Source: Pseudovirgaria hyperparasitica
Taxonomy: Eukaryota; Ascomycota; Dothideomycetes; Acrospermales; Acrospermaceae
Assembly (NCBI RefSeq): GCF_010093815.1
Contig: NW_022985551.1
Span: forward strand, 316,832 to 380,831
Length of the DNA stretch: 64,000 nt
Reading direction: 5' to 3'
The position numbers were made by a program, and so were the translations under genes. The notes below the pieces were generated by a model. The model did not search any database. It had not been told where the DNA came from and saw nothing but the letters and a program-made list of their open reading frames with translations. Shown here in pieces: positions 25,230 through 36,791 of this stretch (its first letter is position 1; every line of letters begins with the position of its first letter).

Positions 25230-25514
25230 ATAGAATATGATGTTGGGCGTGTGAGATGCCGCCACGTCCCGTATCTGCGCCCGATTCTCAATAGTCGTTT
25301 TGAGGCATTTGACGACGCGCTGATCTGTTTTGAGACTCGGGCATCGTCAACGATTTCGACGCGTCTGCGATGGATGGTGTGGTATATCAAGTAGACGTGC
25401 CCACCCTGCTTCCTGCCTTGCATCGTCGCGTTGGACTCGCATCACTCACTACACAACACAACACAACGCCATCGCAAGTTGCGATATCCGGAAAAAGAAA
25501 CAAAAAAGAAAATC
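24468..25514. other. intergenic with one microsatellite
   Basis: No gene was seen. It holds the YVC1 3' UTR, the TGTC microsatellite listed separately, and the presumed promoter of the secreted-protein gene (ACAACACAACACAACG just before an A-rich leader). Confidence 0.45.
25178..25229. repeat. (TGTC)13 microsatellite
   Basis: Thirteen perfect copies of TGTC lie head to tail, 52 bases in all. A frame crossing it translates to repeating Cys-Leu-Ser-Val or Thr-Asp-Arg-Gln, which is an artefact of the repeat. Confidence 0.95.
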
Positions 25515-26333
25515 ATGCTTCTCATCACACTCCTCTCCTCCAGCGCGCTCGCTCACGCCGCTGCCCTCGCATACCCAGCCGACCCACCACCACCACCATC
25601 CTCCACACCCACATCCACACCCTCCTCAATCTCATCCTCTCCCTCATCCTCACCCTCCTCCAAACCATCCTCCTCCTCCTCCTCCAAATCCACCCCCACC
25701 CCAAACCCCCAAAAACTCACGCACCCAACCCCCTACACCCCCTACGACACAAACACCTCCCCCCTCGACCCCCTCTGCACAAACCCAGACTCAAACACCA
25801 CAACCACCGCCTCCCCCCTCTGCCACACCCCCATCTGCGCCCTCTCCCCACTCAGCACACCCCGCCACGCCCCAACACACACCCACTGCGCCCTCGCCCT
25901 CGCCGGCATAGTACGCATCCCCGACGCCGTGAACGGCGAAGACGCATTCGCACGGCTAGACTACCTCAGCTGGGACACCGGAAACGGAAACGGAAACGGG
26001 GCAAACAGGACCTGCACGCCACAACTCGAAGCATATGGCGCGGACGCACGCAGCCGTGTGCCGTGGTGGCGGTTCAGTGCGTGTGGGGCGGGGGTGGATG
26101 TTGAGGGGGGTGCGGAGAGGGTGTATGTGCGTGGGGTGCGAGGGGGGCGTGTGGGGGGAGGGGTGACGGGGGATGTGAGGGTTGTGGTTGAGGAGGCGAG
26201 GGTGCGGAATTGCTGTTTGAATTTTGAGAGGGCTGTGGATGTGCCTGGGTGGCCGTTTTGTGGGTATGTGGATTATGCGTTTGAGGCGTGCTTGGATGAG
26301 GGGGAGGTGAGGGAGGGGATGAGGGTTGGGTGA
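25515..26333 (+). CDS. small secreted Cys-containing protein with Ser/Pro/Thr-rich linker
   Basis: A single exon of 272 residues starts at the ATG at 25515, which begins a clear signal peptide (MLLITLLSSSALAHAAALAY). The frame is open upstream, but this start follows an A-rich leader and gives the best signal sequence. Residues ~22-75 are Pro, Ser, Thr and Lys only, a likely O-glycosylated linker. The rest carries about ten cysteines (LCHTPIC, TCTPQ, SACGAG, NCCLNF, FCGY, EACL), enough for several disulphides. I do not recognise the fold. Codon use shifts from C-rich to G-rich along the gene, an odd strand asymmetry. The AT-rich transposon block begins about 160 bp after the stop. It fits the usual description of a candidate effector or wall protein, but that is inference. 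Confidence 0.6.
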   Translation: MLLITLLSSSALAHAAALAYPADPPPPPSSTPTSTPSSISSSPSSSPSSKPSSSSSSKSTPTPNPQKLTHPTPYTPYDTNTSPLDPLCTNPDSNTTTTASPLCHTPICALSPLSTPRHAPTHTHCALALAGIVRIPDAVNGEDAFARLDYLSWDTGNGNGNGANRTCTPQLEAYGADARSRVPWWRFSACGAGVDVEGGAERVYVRGVRGGRVGGGVTGDVRVVVEEARVRNCCLNFERAVDVPGWPFCGYVDYAFEACLDEGEVREGMRVG

Positions 26334-26496
26334 ATCTTGGTTTTTTTTTTTTCTTCTTCTTCTAGGAAAAGGAGGGAGGGGAAGAGAGAGTCAGGGTGAA
26401 CGTTATTCACACTAAAGGGAGAATACCTCTAATTCTTTCAAAAAAAATTATATTCTCTTTAATGAATGTAGTATTAAGACTCTAGAAGATATTAGA
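26334..26496. other. GC-to-AT transition before the retroelement
   Basis: A TTTTTTTTTTTTCTTCTTCTTCT tract (26,340-26,363) is followed by sequence that becomes AT-rich at about 26,410, before the target duplication at 26,497. The AT-rich flank continues on the other side of the element (47,391-47,720), so the insertion went into sequence that was already AT-rich or decayed. Confidence 0.6.
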
Positions 26497-26501
26497 GAAT
26501 C

Positions 26502-26639
26502 TATTAAGGATAGAGATGTCAAGTCTTAGTCAAGTATTAAATTAATTACTAGCTACTTCATAGAATCTACGGCTATCTATATCGGACCTTTAGTCCGTAG
26601 TTCTTACCGTTATTCGTCTCCTTATTACTTTCCGTAATA
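26502..26639 (-). repeat. LTR of outer element (3' side in element sense)
   Basis: It matches 47,248-47,385 over its full 138 bases with only a few transition differences. It starts TATTAAGG and ends CGTAATA, and is flanked on the left by GAATC. Confidence 0.9.
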
Positions 26640-29600
26640 GCTACCTCTAATTAAATCGAAATAATAAATTAACTCGAAACGATAATATCTTCTATAACGA
26701 TACTAAAGTCCGTTACTCTAGTAGGCTTACTTTAATTAGATGCTTACGTAGATACTACGCGAGGTTACTTCCTAAGTATCGGTAGAAGTATTAATAGTAT
26801 TATTATAATATAGCTCTACGTTTCTCCGGTTCTTACGCGAAGATAGCTTCTATTACCTTTAGATTTATAGTAACTATCTAAAGCCTATTATAAACCTTAA
26901 GGAAAGCTTCGAATTAGTTATTAGGGTATTTAAATATATGATTTAGTACTATTCTTATTACTCTTATTTCTTTTATATTTATTTAATCCATTCGTAGTAT
27001 CGGTATAGCTATAGGGATCTAAGACCATTCGTACGTATTATCGTCTTTTCTTAGCTAATTTAAGTAAGTAGATTTAGCGGGAGTAGGAACTATAGGTATC
27101 GGAGTAATAACGGTTTCTATATTTATAGCCGCGGCGGCGCTTACGACGACGGTAGCGGCCGTAGTACTAGTAATAATGTTAATCTCTACGTTAGCTACGG
27201 CACTTATAATAACGTTAATATCTATATTAGTTACGGCATTAGTTTCTACTAGTAGCATAGTTTTAGTAGCGGCTTCTTCTATTTAGGAGTCTTCTATATT
27301 ATGGAATTCGTTTACTAACTCCGAGTTATTAGTATTCGCGAGCTTCGCGAATTACTACCTTTATTTCTTAAACTTATCCGAGACTACTTCTTTGTATATA
27401 ACTTCTATTAGATTATTATTTATATTAGTATCTAATTCTCTAACTTTAAGTAGCTTAATATCTAAGCTCGATCCCTTATCGTCTAAGAGCTTCTAGGCGT
27501 TTCGTTCTAGGAGTTCCTTAAACTAATACTCTAGCGTAGGAATTCTAGAAACTAGTATCTCTATCTAAATATTATCGAGTTTAGAATAGTAAATTATAAG
27601 TACTAGCGGCCGCTACTTTGTCGAAGAGCGTTTCGAAGGGTATTCTATTTCTATTAGAAGCTTTACGTAGTTTATCTTCTTTTATAGCGAGTAGGTACTC
27701 GAAGCTATCTTAAATATATTACTAGTACCTCCTAATGATTTCTTCGATATCTTATACGCCTACTTCTATAGTACGCTCTATGGTTTTCGTCACGCTATTA
27801 GGATATTATAGGTTTATAATTATCTCTATGAATCTTCGTATCTAGCCGGTAATTCTTAGTGTTTACCTAATTAATTCTTTCCTAGATAAAGTATCTACCG
27901 CGGGTGTAGTAGTTACCGCGGGCGTAGCTATTACTACGGGCGTAGCTATTTCTACTATTATAGCTATCTTCTATATAGCGATCTTTTATACTTCTACTAT
28001 AAACCTTTTTAGAGCCTCCCTTATAATATCTTTTATCTAAGCTTCTATCTCTTTCTCGTGGGCTAAGATAAGCGTGTTTATTTCCGCCTCTTATTAACTA
28101 ATAGCGTTTACGGTTAACGCGGCGGGAATTATAGTAGGTTAGATCGCGGGAATTAAGGTAGATCGTAGCTCCGTTAGCTCTATTAGGGTAGACGGAAGTT
28201 CTAACGACGTAGAAGCTACCTTAGATGCTATTATTTTAGTGGTAATCGACTTTACCTTCTTTACTATTTTAGCTTTCTTTACGGCGGTAGCTAGTATAGA
28301 TTTTATAATAGGGAGTAGAACCTTAATTACCTCTATTACCTTCGTGACTAGAGCCTGTATTTCTTCCGGTATCCTTAATTTAATAACGCCTTCGATTAGG
28401 TTTATCGGGACGTTTAAGGTAGATACTCCGGCCTTTGGTCCCTTAGCGATCTCTCTTACTAAAATGATTAGCCATACCTTATTAGTATTCGTGAATCCTT
28501 CGATTACGAAAAAGTTATCTATTTTATTAAAACTAGGTAGCGAGCTTATAGTAATAGTTTATATAGAGATAGTTTACGTAGAGGTTTTAGGCAGGGTTAA
28601 AGTATATCTACTAAGTAGGTGTCGTGGTAGGAGTTTATTAATTTTCCTACCCTATGTAATTCGATCTTCGCGGGAACCGTCTTAAATAATTATCGGTATA
28701 GTTACCTAGTCGTTCATAGTACCGTAATTTAAAGGATCTATAAACTATAGTATCTTTTTATAGGCTATGGCGAATTTCCGTGCGAGGTCTTTAAGAGAGA
28801 CTACTAAGATTAGCTATATACGCGCTATGTCTTCTATATATAGCGCGTGGACTTCTTTAAGTAGCTTTTCTTCTACTCCTTAACGCTAGTCTACTATTAC
28901 GCTCTCTATTAGGCCCTATTTTTAAACTAAGTCTTAGAGTATAACCTTATTTAATGGTATCTATAAGTGCACTTCACGGACGTTTTTTATAATTCTAGCC
29001 TTATCTTCTAGGGAACTTAGACGGTGGATTAACTAGAACTAGTATCCGGACGATTATAGTACTATTATATGGTTACCGTTAAGTCCTTTAAGGCGCTATA
29101 CGACGTGCTAGAATCTTATATATCTATAGAGAATGTATCGTTAGTATTCGTGTGCCACGAGCGTCGCTTCTTAATTATATTATAATTACTATATAATTAA
29201 GTCTAGAGGTCCTATTACCCATTCCTAGGCGATATCTCTTTACTACTAAGCTACGACGGTAACCTAAACTAATCCGTCCCTTCTTCGCCATGCGGCGTAG
29301 TACTAAATATTCTCGCTATTCAAACCTTATAGCTAAGATACTAGTATATTCCACGCGTGACTATAGTGGCTCCGGATTTCCTCTATGGTATCCATTACGA
29401 AGTATCATGCTAGAATCTACACATATTCTACTTAAGCTATTTCCTTTATAGAGTATCTATTACCTAGTTTTAAGAGCTACGCGATAATACTACTCTTAGA
29501 CGATTACTCTACCTCGAATCTCGTGCCTTTTAGGAGTATAACGGTGAAGTTCCATTCCTCGTCCACGGATATTATACTCTCCTCGAGTTCTTCGTTAGAA

Positions 29601-31900
29601 ACCGTAGCTAGAATCTTTATAAAGAATTCTTTTTACTTTAGAATGTATCTAATTTCGTCCATAGATACTAGAGCGAGTAAACCTAGGCGGAGGCGGTATG
29701 GATTTACTCCTAGGTCCGAAAATTCTAACTAATATTACCATATAACGACTGGTTCCTCCTCTTCTATTATGGGCGGCTTATATTTATAGTTAGAGTTAGA
29801 GATTATACTACCGTCGAGAATATTATAACGCATGGTACCGTGCCTCGTACTATACTTATCATGCGCCTTTTATTCGCCCTTCCTTATAATCTTAAGCTTA
29901 TTTTTTATCTTAATTATAATATAATATGGCACGGCGACATTTAGTAGTATGGTTAGACCTTTTAGATCCTACGTAACTCCCTTATCTTCCTTATATAGAA
30001 GGTTAATCCATCGAAGCTTATATAATACCATTTACGATATCTCTATGTTCGAACGATAAACCCCGTACTTTAGGAGAGAAGGGTCCTACTAGGTAGGATT
30101 CTTAATATTAGTATTAGTAAGAATCGGTCGCTCCTTATAGAGCACGTACTAACCGATAGTAAGATAGTAGAACTTTCTATTAACTATAACCGGCTTTCCT
30201 TTATTATCGTAGTATAAGTATCTATCTTTATAGGGAGGGTCTAGCTTTCGCGGTAGAATATAGAAATTATTACCTTCCTTTATTATAAAAGGCGATACTT
30301 TCTTTAAAGACTAAGTCTTCGATACTTAAAATAACGCTATAAATCTATTTATAATATCCTTCTAGTAAAAGATGTTATCGAGTTTCCTATAGAATATCAA
30401 TACCACGTAAATCTCGAGTTTATACTTATTAGAAAGGTAGATACCGTAAGTTAGCATCGTAAATCGGAGGCTCTTAACTATAATTCCTAAGGTAGAATAA
30501 TCATAGACTAGTTTTCGTTCGTTATATCTTCTATTAAAGCTTCCTTTTTATTCTACGTCGATTCTAATATACGCTTTATAGAATAGAAAGGTTTCTAATT
30601 ATATAGTTCCGATAATACCGCTTATTATTCCTTTTACGCGAGGGTGCTTTCTATATACCACTCGAGTTATAATAGGAACTATATTATATTTTAAGGCGGT
30701 AGGCTTCTTAATTAGTAACTTCTTACTCTTTATAGCCTTTCCTTTATTAATTTCGCTCGCTAAATAACCTCCGTTACCTTTATTTCCTTTTAGCTTTCAC
30801 TTATAACCTCTCTTAGTAACTGTTTTTAGCGGGGTTAAGGCGTTTTCCTTATCCGAGGTAACTTTAGCTTTATTATCTTTACTCTATACTATCTTTATAT
30901 ACTATAGATATAAGAGTAAGGAGGAATTAATAACTGTTTAAGATTATAGATAAAACTTATTAAGCTAGAGTCTCTGCGAGGTTAAGGTAGAGGATAGAAA
31001 GATAAGTTACGCGTTAAGTTAAGGATGAGTAAGTAGAAGGTAAATCGAGCTTAGCGGTAAGAGTATTCGCAAGCGTGACGTTACTATTACTACCTTCCTT
31101 TAATAGTAGGGTAAATTCTCCTTTTACTAAGATTATATCTACTAGTACTAGATTTACGTCGTTAAGAGGACTAATAGTAGTAAGTATAGCGATAATATTC
31201 TTAACTACTAAATAGTATTATATTCATTATCGTCGTCGTATATAGTAATATATTCCTACTAACGGATACTAAACGGTAGTCTATAGCATATACTTAATAG
31301 CCGATCGAGATATACATAGTAAGTAGGGCATTCTCGGATCCTAGTATTAATCTATATAGATATAGTACTATAAGATTACTCCTTCATCGTCCTTACGGAA
31401 TTCGTATTATAATATATTAAGAATTCGTTTAAGCTCGTGGGTATATGGTAATAATTAATGTTACTATGTTTTTATTCACGGATTCTATTCCTCTTAGACC
31501 GTTATACTATTTCGCTTACTATTACTATGAATGTTTAGGGAACATAATTATAGGAATAGTTATATACATAGGCGTAGTTTCGGTGAAGTGTGTTTTTTAG
31601 GTTAGGGACGTATCTAATATTAGATATAATACTTTAATGCTATTATACGTTTAACATTAGATACAATTCTTTTATTAATATAATTCTTTTATTACACGGT
31701 AGTACTTCTAAAGGGTAAACGCGAAAAGGAACGTATATATATAATTAATAATAATTCGGAATTATATCCATCTTAGGTAGGAACCTTTCGGTTTCTAACC
31801 TAAGCTAGAATTTCAACGCTATGCAAGAAACGCCTCTTAGTACTCAAGGCTATAAATTCCTTTTATCTAGGTCCTCTTTTATAGTTTCTTATCTCCGTTT
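26640..31900 (-). other. unrecognised post-pol region of the outer element
   Basis: About 5.2 kb lies between the chromodomain end and the left LTR. Minus-strand frames here look protein-like in patches but match no family I know. One part (about 30.3-29.6 kb) is rich in Tyr, Lys and Asn. Another (about 28.7-27.0 kb) is Ala/Val/Ile/Thr-rich with low-complexity repeats, for example around 27,898-27,955. It may be an accessory gene carried by the element or a further, older insertion whose ends I could not find. It is decayed like the rest of the element. Confidence 0.4.
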
Positions 31901-34900
31901 TTAAGGTTAGATATATTATATTAAATTCCTCTCGAAGTTTGCGGGTATCTCTAAGGTCTTCTTTATTATACTATTAGTTATAAATTAGACCCTAGCCCTT
32001 CCATTTAACTAGGTACTATTTCTTCTTTATATTCTAATTCTAGTATCGGTCGAGAAACCTTTTAATTTCATAAGACGGATATTTATCTAGATCGTCTTCG
32101 GCGAAAACGCTAGGTAGTTCGTTAGTACCCTAGTTACGTCCGAATGGATCCGTGCCGGGCGGGTATAGTACTAGCTAGCTAACTAATACTACTAGGTGGA
32201 TTTTCACGCTCTCCGGAAGGTCGAGTTCGTACGTATTATTCCTAATATATTATAAAATTTTAAACGGACCGGTTCTCTAAATATCGAACTTTCTATTTAC
32301 GTGCCCGTGTACGCGGTAACCGTAGTATAATCGTAGATATACTTCGGCTCCGGGTTTTAGACGAAGAGGCTTATGCTTCTTATTATATCGGTACTTTATT
32401 ATAACCGCTACAAAGCTAGTAGCTTCGGCGGCTATTTCTCTATTCTTTAAACGGAGCGATTCATAATCTTTAGAAGGTAATTCATGTAGTACGTCCGCGC
32501 TATCTTTAACTTTAAAACCGTATAATTACTCGTTTAGAGATATACTAGTGGTTTCATTCGTAGCGTTATTCATGAAGCCTTATAGAAATGGTAAGTAGGT
32601 ATCCTAATCTTCGTCGGGATTCTTGGTAACTACGAAACGAATTCTAATCTCTACGGATTAGTTTATTCTCTCTACCTAGCCGTCTATTTATAGACGATAT
32701 ACGGCGGACATTAGAAATTTAACTCCTAGCATGCTAAAGACCTTTTACTAGAAGGCTGAAAGCCATCTTATATCCCTATCTAAAATGATTTTAGCCGGAA
32801 TTCCCTAATCGTGTTTAACGAGGTTTGGTAGAATTAGACTAGCCTATTCTTTAGCGCCCTAGTTAGTATATCCTAGAACGAGTAGTACTCGTTTAGTAGC
32901 TTTATAGGTAATAGGCGCTAGAGCGTCGTAACCGGTTACTATTTTAGGTAGGGCGGTAATAAGATCGAGGTATATGGTTCTAAATAGTACGTGCTAAGTT
33001 ACGATGGGAGTAAAACTCCTATATAGCTATTACCAAGAGGTCCTCGCCTTATTACATTACTTATAATATTTAATATAGGCCTTGACTTCTTTCGAAAGAT
33101 ATCGTACGTAGAAAGATATAGACACTCTCTTATAGAGTCTATTCTCGCCTTAATAGAAACTATGATCGTGAAGTACGTTAAAGATCTCGCTAAGAAGGGC
33201 ATGGGGAATACATAGCCTCTTACGATCGTTGCCACGATCGATATTATAAATCATACCGTCTTTTATAAAGAATTTTAGTCTATTTAGGGGTTATAATTTC
33301 CCTTTTAGTAGTAATTTCCCTTTAGAGAAGTTAACGTATATTAGTACGTTCTCGTCTCTATGTCGTAGAGTATCTTCCTTAATTAGTACTTCGCGTACTT
33401 TATTCCATGCCTTATCGTCTTTATAGACTTTTCGTAGACGATCCTTAAATTCATCTACCATTTTAATTAAGACTACGTGATAGACGTAGGTAAGTTTAGT
33501 AATTATCCCTTTATCGCTACCGATCGTAAAAGTCTATATAATCTTATCTAGTATATTACCTTCTACGGCTGGCGCCGTACTTATAAGCCTACTAAGAGCG
33601 TCTAGCATAATATAGTTCCTACTAGGGCAGTATCGGATATCGAGCTTATATTATAAGAGATATTAAGCTACTCGGATAAGACGGATATTCTTATAGTCGG
33701 CGGCTATGCTAGAGAGCTTCGTCTAATATATAATAGCCGTTATTATAGCATGGTCCGTGAATATAATAAACTATACTAATGATTTAACGAAGTGTTAAAG
33801 TTTAGTTACTAACTAAACTAGACCAGCCATTTTAAGTTCTATGGGCTAATAGTTTCGTTTAGTTACCGTGATAGCTTTACTAAGAAATAATATTAGTTAT
33901 ATTACTTCCTTTAGAAATAATTCTACCTAACGTAGCCATAACATTCTTAGGGGGTCGAGTAGATTGAGATTAGTCTCGTCGGGATCGATAGGATCGTTAA
34001 CCGGAACTAATAATATTACTAGATCTAGGTCCCCGTAAACGTGGTACATAAAGACTCTAAAGCCATACTCTTTTAAAGCGTCGACGTCTAGAAACGTACG
34101 TCTTGCCGGCTTATAGTAATAATAGAAGATCGGGTCATCCTATAGTCCTTATATAGCTTAAAATGATTTAATAAGTGCTTTAGTCTATAGAACTAGCCTT
34201 TTCGAGGCCTATACTTTTTACTAAGTCTTTTTACGAGAGGCATAGCGGAAGAGCTTAGTACTAGCTTTTAGTAACGGTAAGACTAACTATATATAGTATA
34301 GTAACTATCCTCATAGATATCCCGCCATTCCTAGATATCGTTTAAGCGCTATAGTATCTTTTAGGAACTATATTTCTTTTAGAGCTATAATTCTTTCTAC
34401 CTTTAAAGACAGTCCGAAGGCGTTAACTCTTTTTCCAAGGATTATAGTACTTAGATACCCGATAAACGTCTTGGTTACAGCGAGAGATATATTAAAGTTT
34501 AATAGTATACTCTATAGTTACCGTAAATAATGAATATACTCTTCGAATATCTTAGAGAAAACTACTATATCGTCTATATAGGCTTTTACCCATAGGAACT
34601 CTCGTAGAAGATTATCGAGTTCCCGCTACACGTGCTAGACTAAATTAACGTAGCCCATGGTAAGAACTTTCAGGTATTCTTAACCCCTATAGGTGTTTAC
34701 CGTAAATTACTCACGATTTTCTTCTCGTACTAACCATTAGTAGAATATACTTATAGCATCTATTATTATAATATAGTAGTAATCTCGGCTAGCCTAGAGC
34801 ATGTTATGTATTCTTATTAACGGGTAGGAATCTTTAACGGTAATTATATTAAGGCCTCTAATATTAATCACTACGCGTGGTTTCTATATCAGCCCATTTA

Positions 34901-36553
34901 TCTTTAGATTATAGACCTCTCTCTAGACGATAAAAACTAGGGAGCCGAATTAGATAGGCTTTTTACTCTAATCCATTTTGTCGTTATCGTAAAGCCCGTT
35001 AAAGGTTTTATTAATTACTTTACGGTCCCGAGGGCCGACGTTATATACTCTAGTATATAACTTCTTAAGTTCGCGCTAGTCCTCTATAAGGATAAGCTTT
35101 ACTTCCCTAGAGTTTACGATGGATTTTTTATCTTGCTATAACTCTATAAACTCTTTAATAAGTTCTTTATATTTTATAGCCTTCTCTTCCCTACTATAGA
35201 GTATTATTCCGTTTAGGAGACGAGTCTTAAGCTTAGAGTTAATATTCGCGGCTTCTAAGGGAGGAAGGGTAGCGAGGTCTACGTTAGTATCGGAGATTTA
35301 GTAGTATTCTATAATGTCTAGTTCGCGGATTTTACCGAGTACTATATTCCTTAGAATTATGAGTGTCTCGTTTCCGTCGTTCTTAATTATGATTCCTCTA
35401 CTACTAGAGTCGATAACTACCGTATACATTACGGCTTATCGCTTCCTAGTAGCGGAGAGGTACTCTTTCGTAGGTTTAAAAAGCATATCGCGATTATTTA
35501 GGAGGTTACGTATGTCTATAAGAACCACGCCTCTTAAATTAGGCTTAATAGATACTAAGTACTATGCTCTTACTATAACATTTAACTACTTCTTATATCT
35601 TAGGCGGACGCTTATAGGAGCTACCGTATTTTAGCCGTACGGAAAGGTAATCGTACGGTTTTAAACTTTAATGTCCATTTCTTCTAGACTAATGGTATCT
35701 ATACCTATTAGTAGTTTTAGTACTAGGTTTTTAATAATACGTGCTTCGCATTTAATAGTAACCGCGATATTAGTTCCTTCTACGGTAGTAGGTACCGTAA
35801 GTATTATTTTAACGGACTCGTTACTATTATAAACCTTATTACCAATACCCATAACTACTATTAGATGCATGAGTTTCGTGATATGCTTTTTATAATCTAG
35901 TAGGACTATGGCTAGCTAGTTTCTATCTACGAGACTTAGCTTTACTCCGGTATCTACGATTATTTATTTAGACTCTATGGTCCCGTTTAATATTACGTTT
36001 ATTATAATATAGTTCTAATAACGAAAGCGGTGGCCTTTCGTTCCTATCCTTTTTACGGTACTCTTAATAACTCGTGGTACTAGTAGAGGCGACGGAAACT
36101 CGTCTACCATGTATATATAATCCACTAGCTTCTTCGGATGCTTTTCCGTAATATACTAATATAGCTTATTATTAGAAGGATACTTTTATCCATAGACGCG
36201 ATAGTTCCTTGCTATAGTCCTTTTACTCTTCTACGGTTTCTTAAGCGATAGTACCGGTAGAGTCTTAACTTCCTTAGTTCTTACGAAGAAAACTCTAGCT
36301 AACTTCTTATAAGGTTCCTCGTCCGACTAGCTTTCTTTAGCTTACTCTTAAGCTTATCTACCCTAATCTTCGTCCGGCGAGTCTTCTTTATTTTATAATC
36401 CTTCTTAATTAAGAAACTCTACTAGAATGGTATTATAATAGGCGCGTTACGGCTTTATATAAGGTTGCCTCTCGACTTATATAGAAGTCGTCGTGGTCTT
36501 TTTAAAACTCTTTAGCTAATACTTACTATTCCCTTTATATAGGCGACGGTCTC

Positions 36554-36791
36554 TATTAGGACGGGAACTATAATAGACCTATATAGACCATTCTAATCCA
36601 TGCAGCCACGTAGTGGCCAGAGCTAGGTTAAGTTAGCTAAGTTAAGCGAGGTTACTATATAAGTAGACCGTATAAACCAATTCCTACTCATTAGGAATCA
36701 ACCTTATATAAGAGTAAGATTACTCTATAAATACATTCCTATATCTCTCTATAAACTATTAGACTACTATCCCACGTCTTTACTCTTTATA
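36554..36791 (+). repeat. 5' LTR of inner element copy 1
   Basis: It is 238 bp and aligns without gaps to 44,361-44,598 and, in reverse, to 56,434-56,671. Left flank is GTCTC. TA..TA ends suggest RIP of TG..CA. Confidence 0.92.

Noticed and set aside
28239-28685. 148-codon plus-strand frame in the outer element
   Set aside because: Reading is Ile/Leu/Thr-rich from TA-rich sequence; the opposite strand is the element's coding sense, so this is a shadow.
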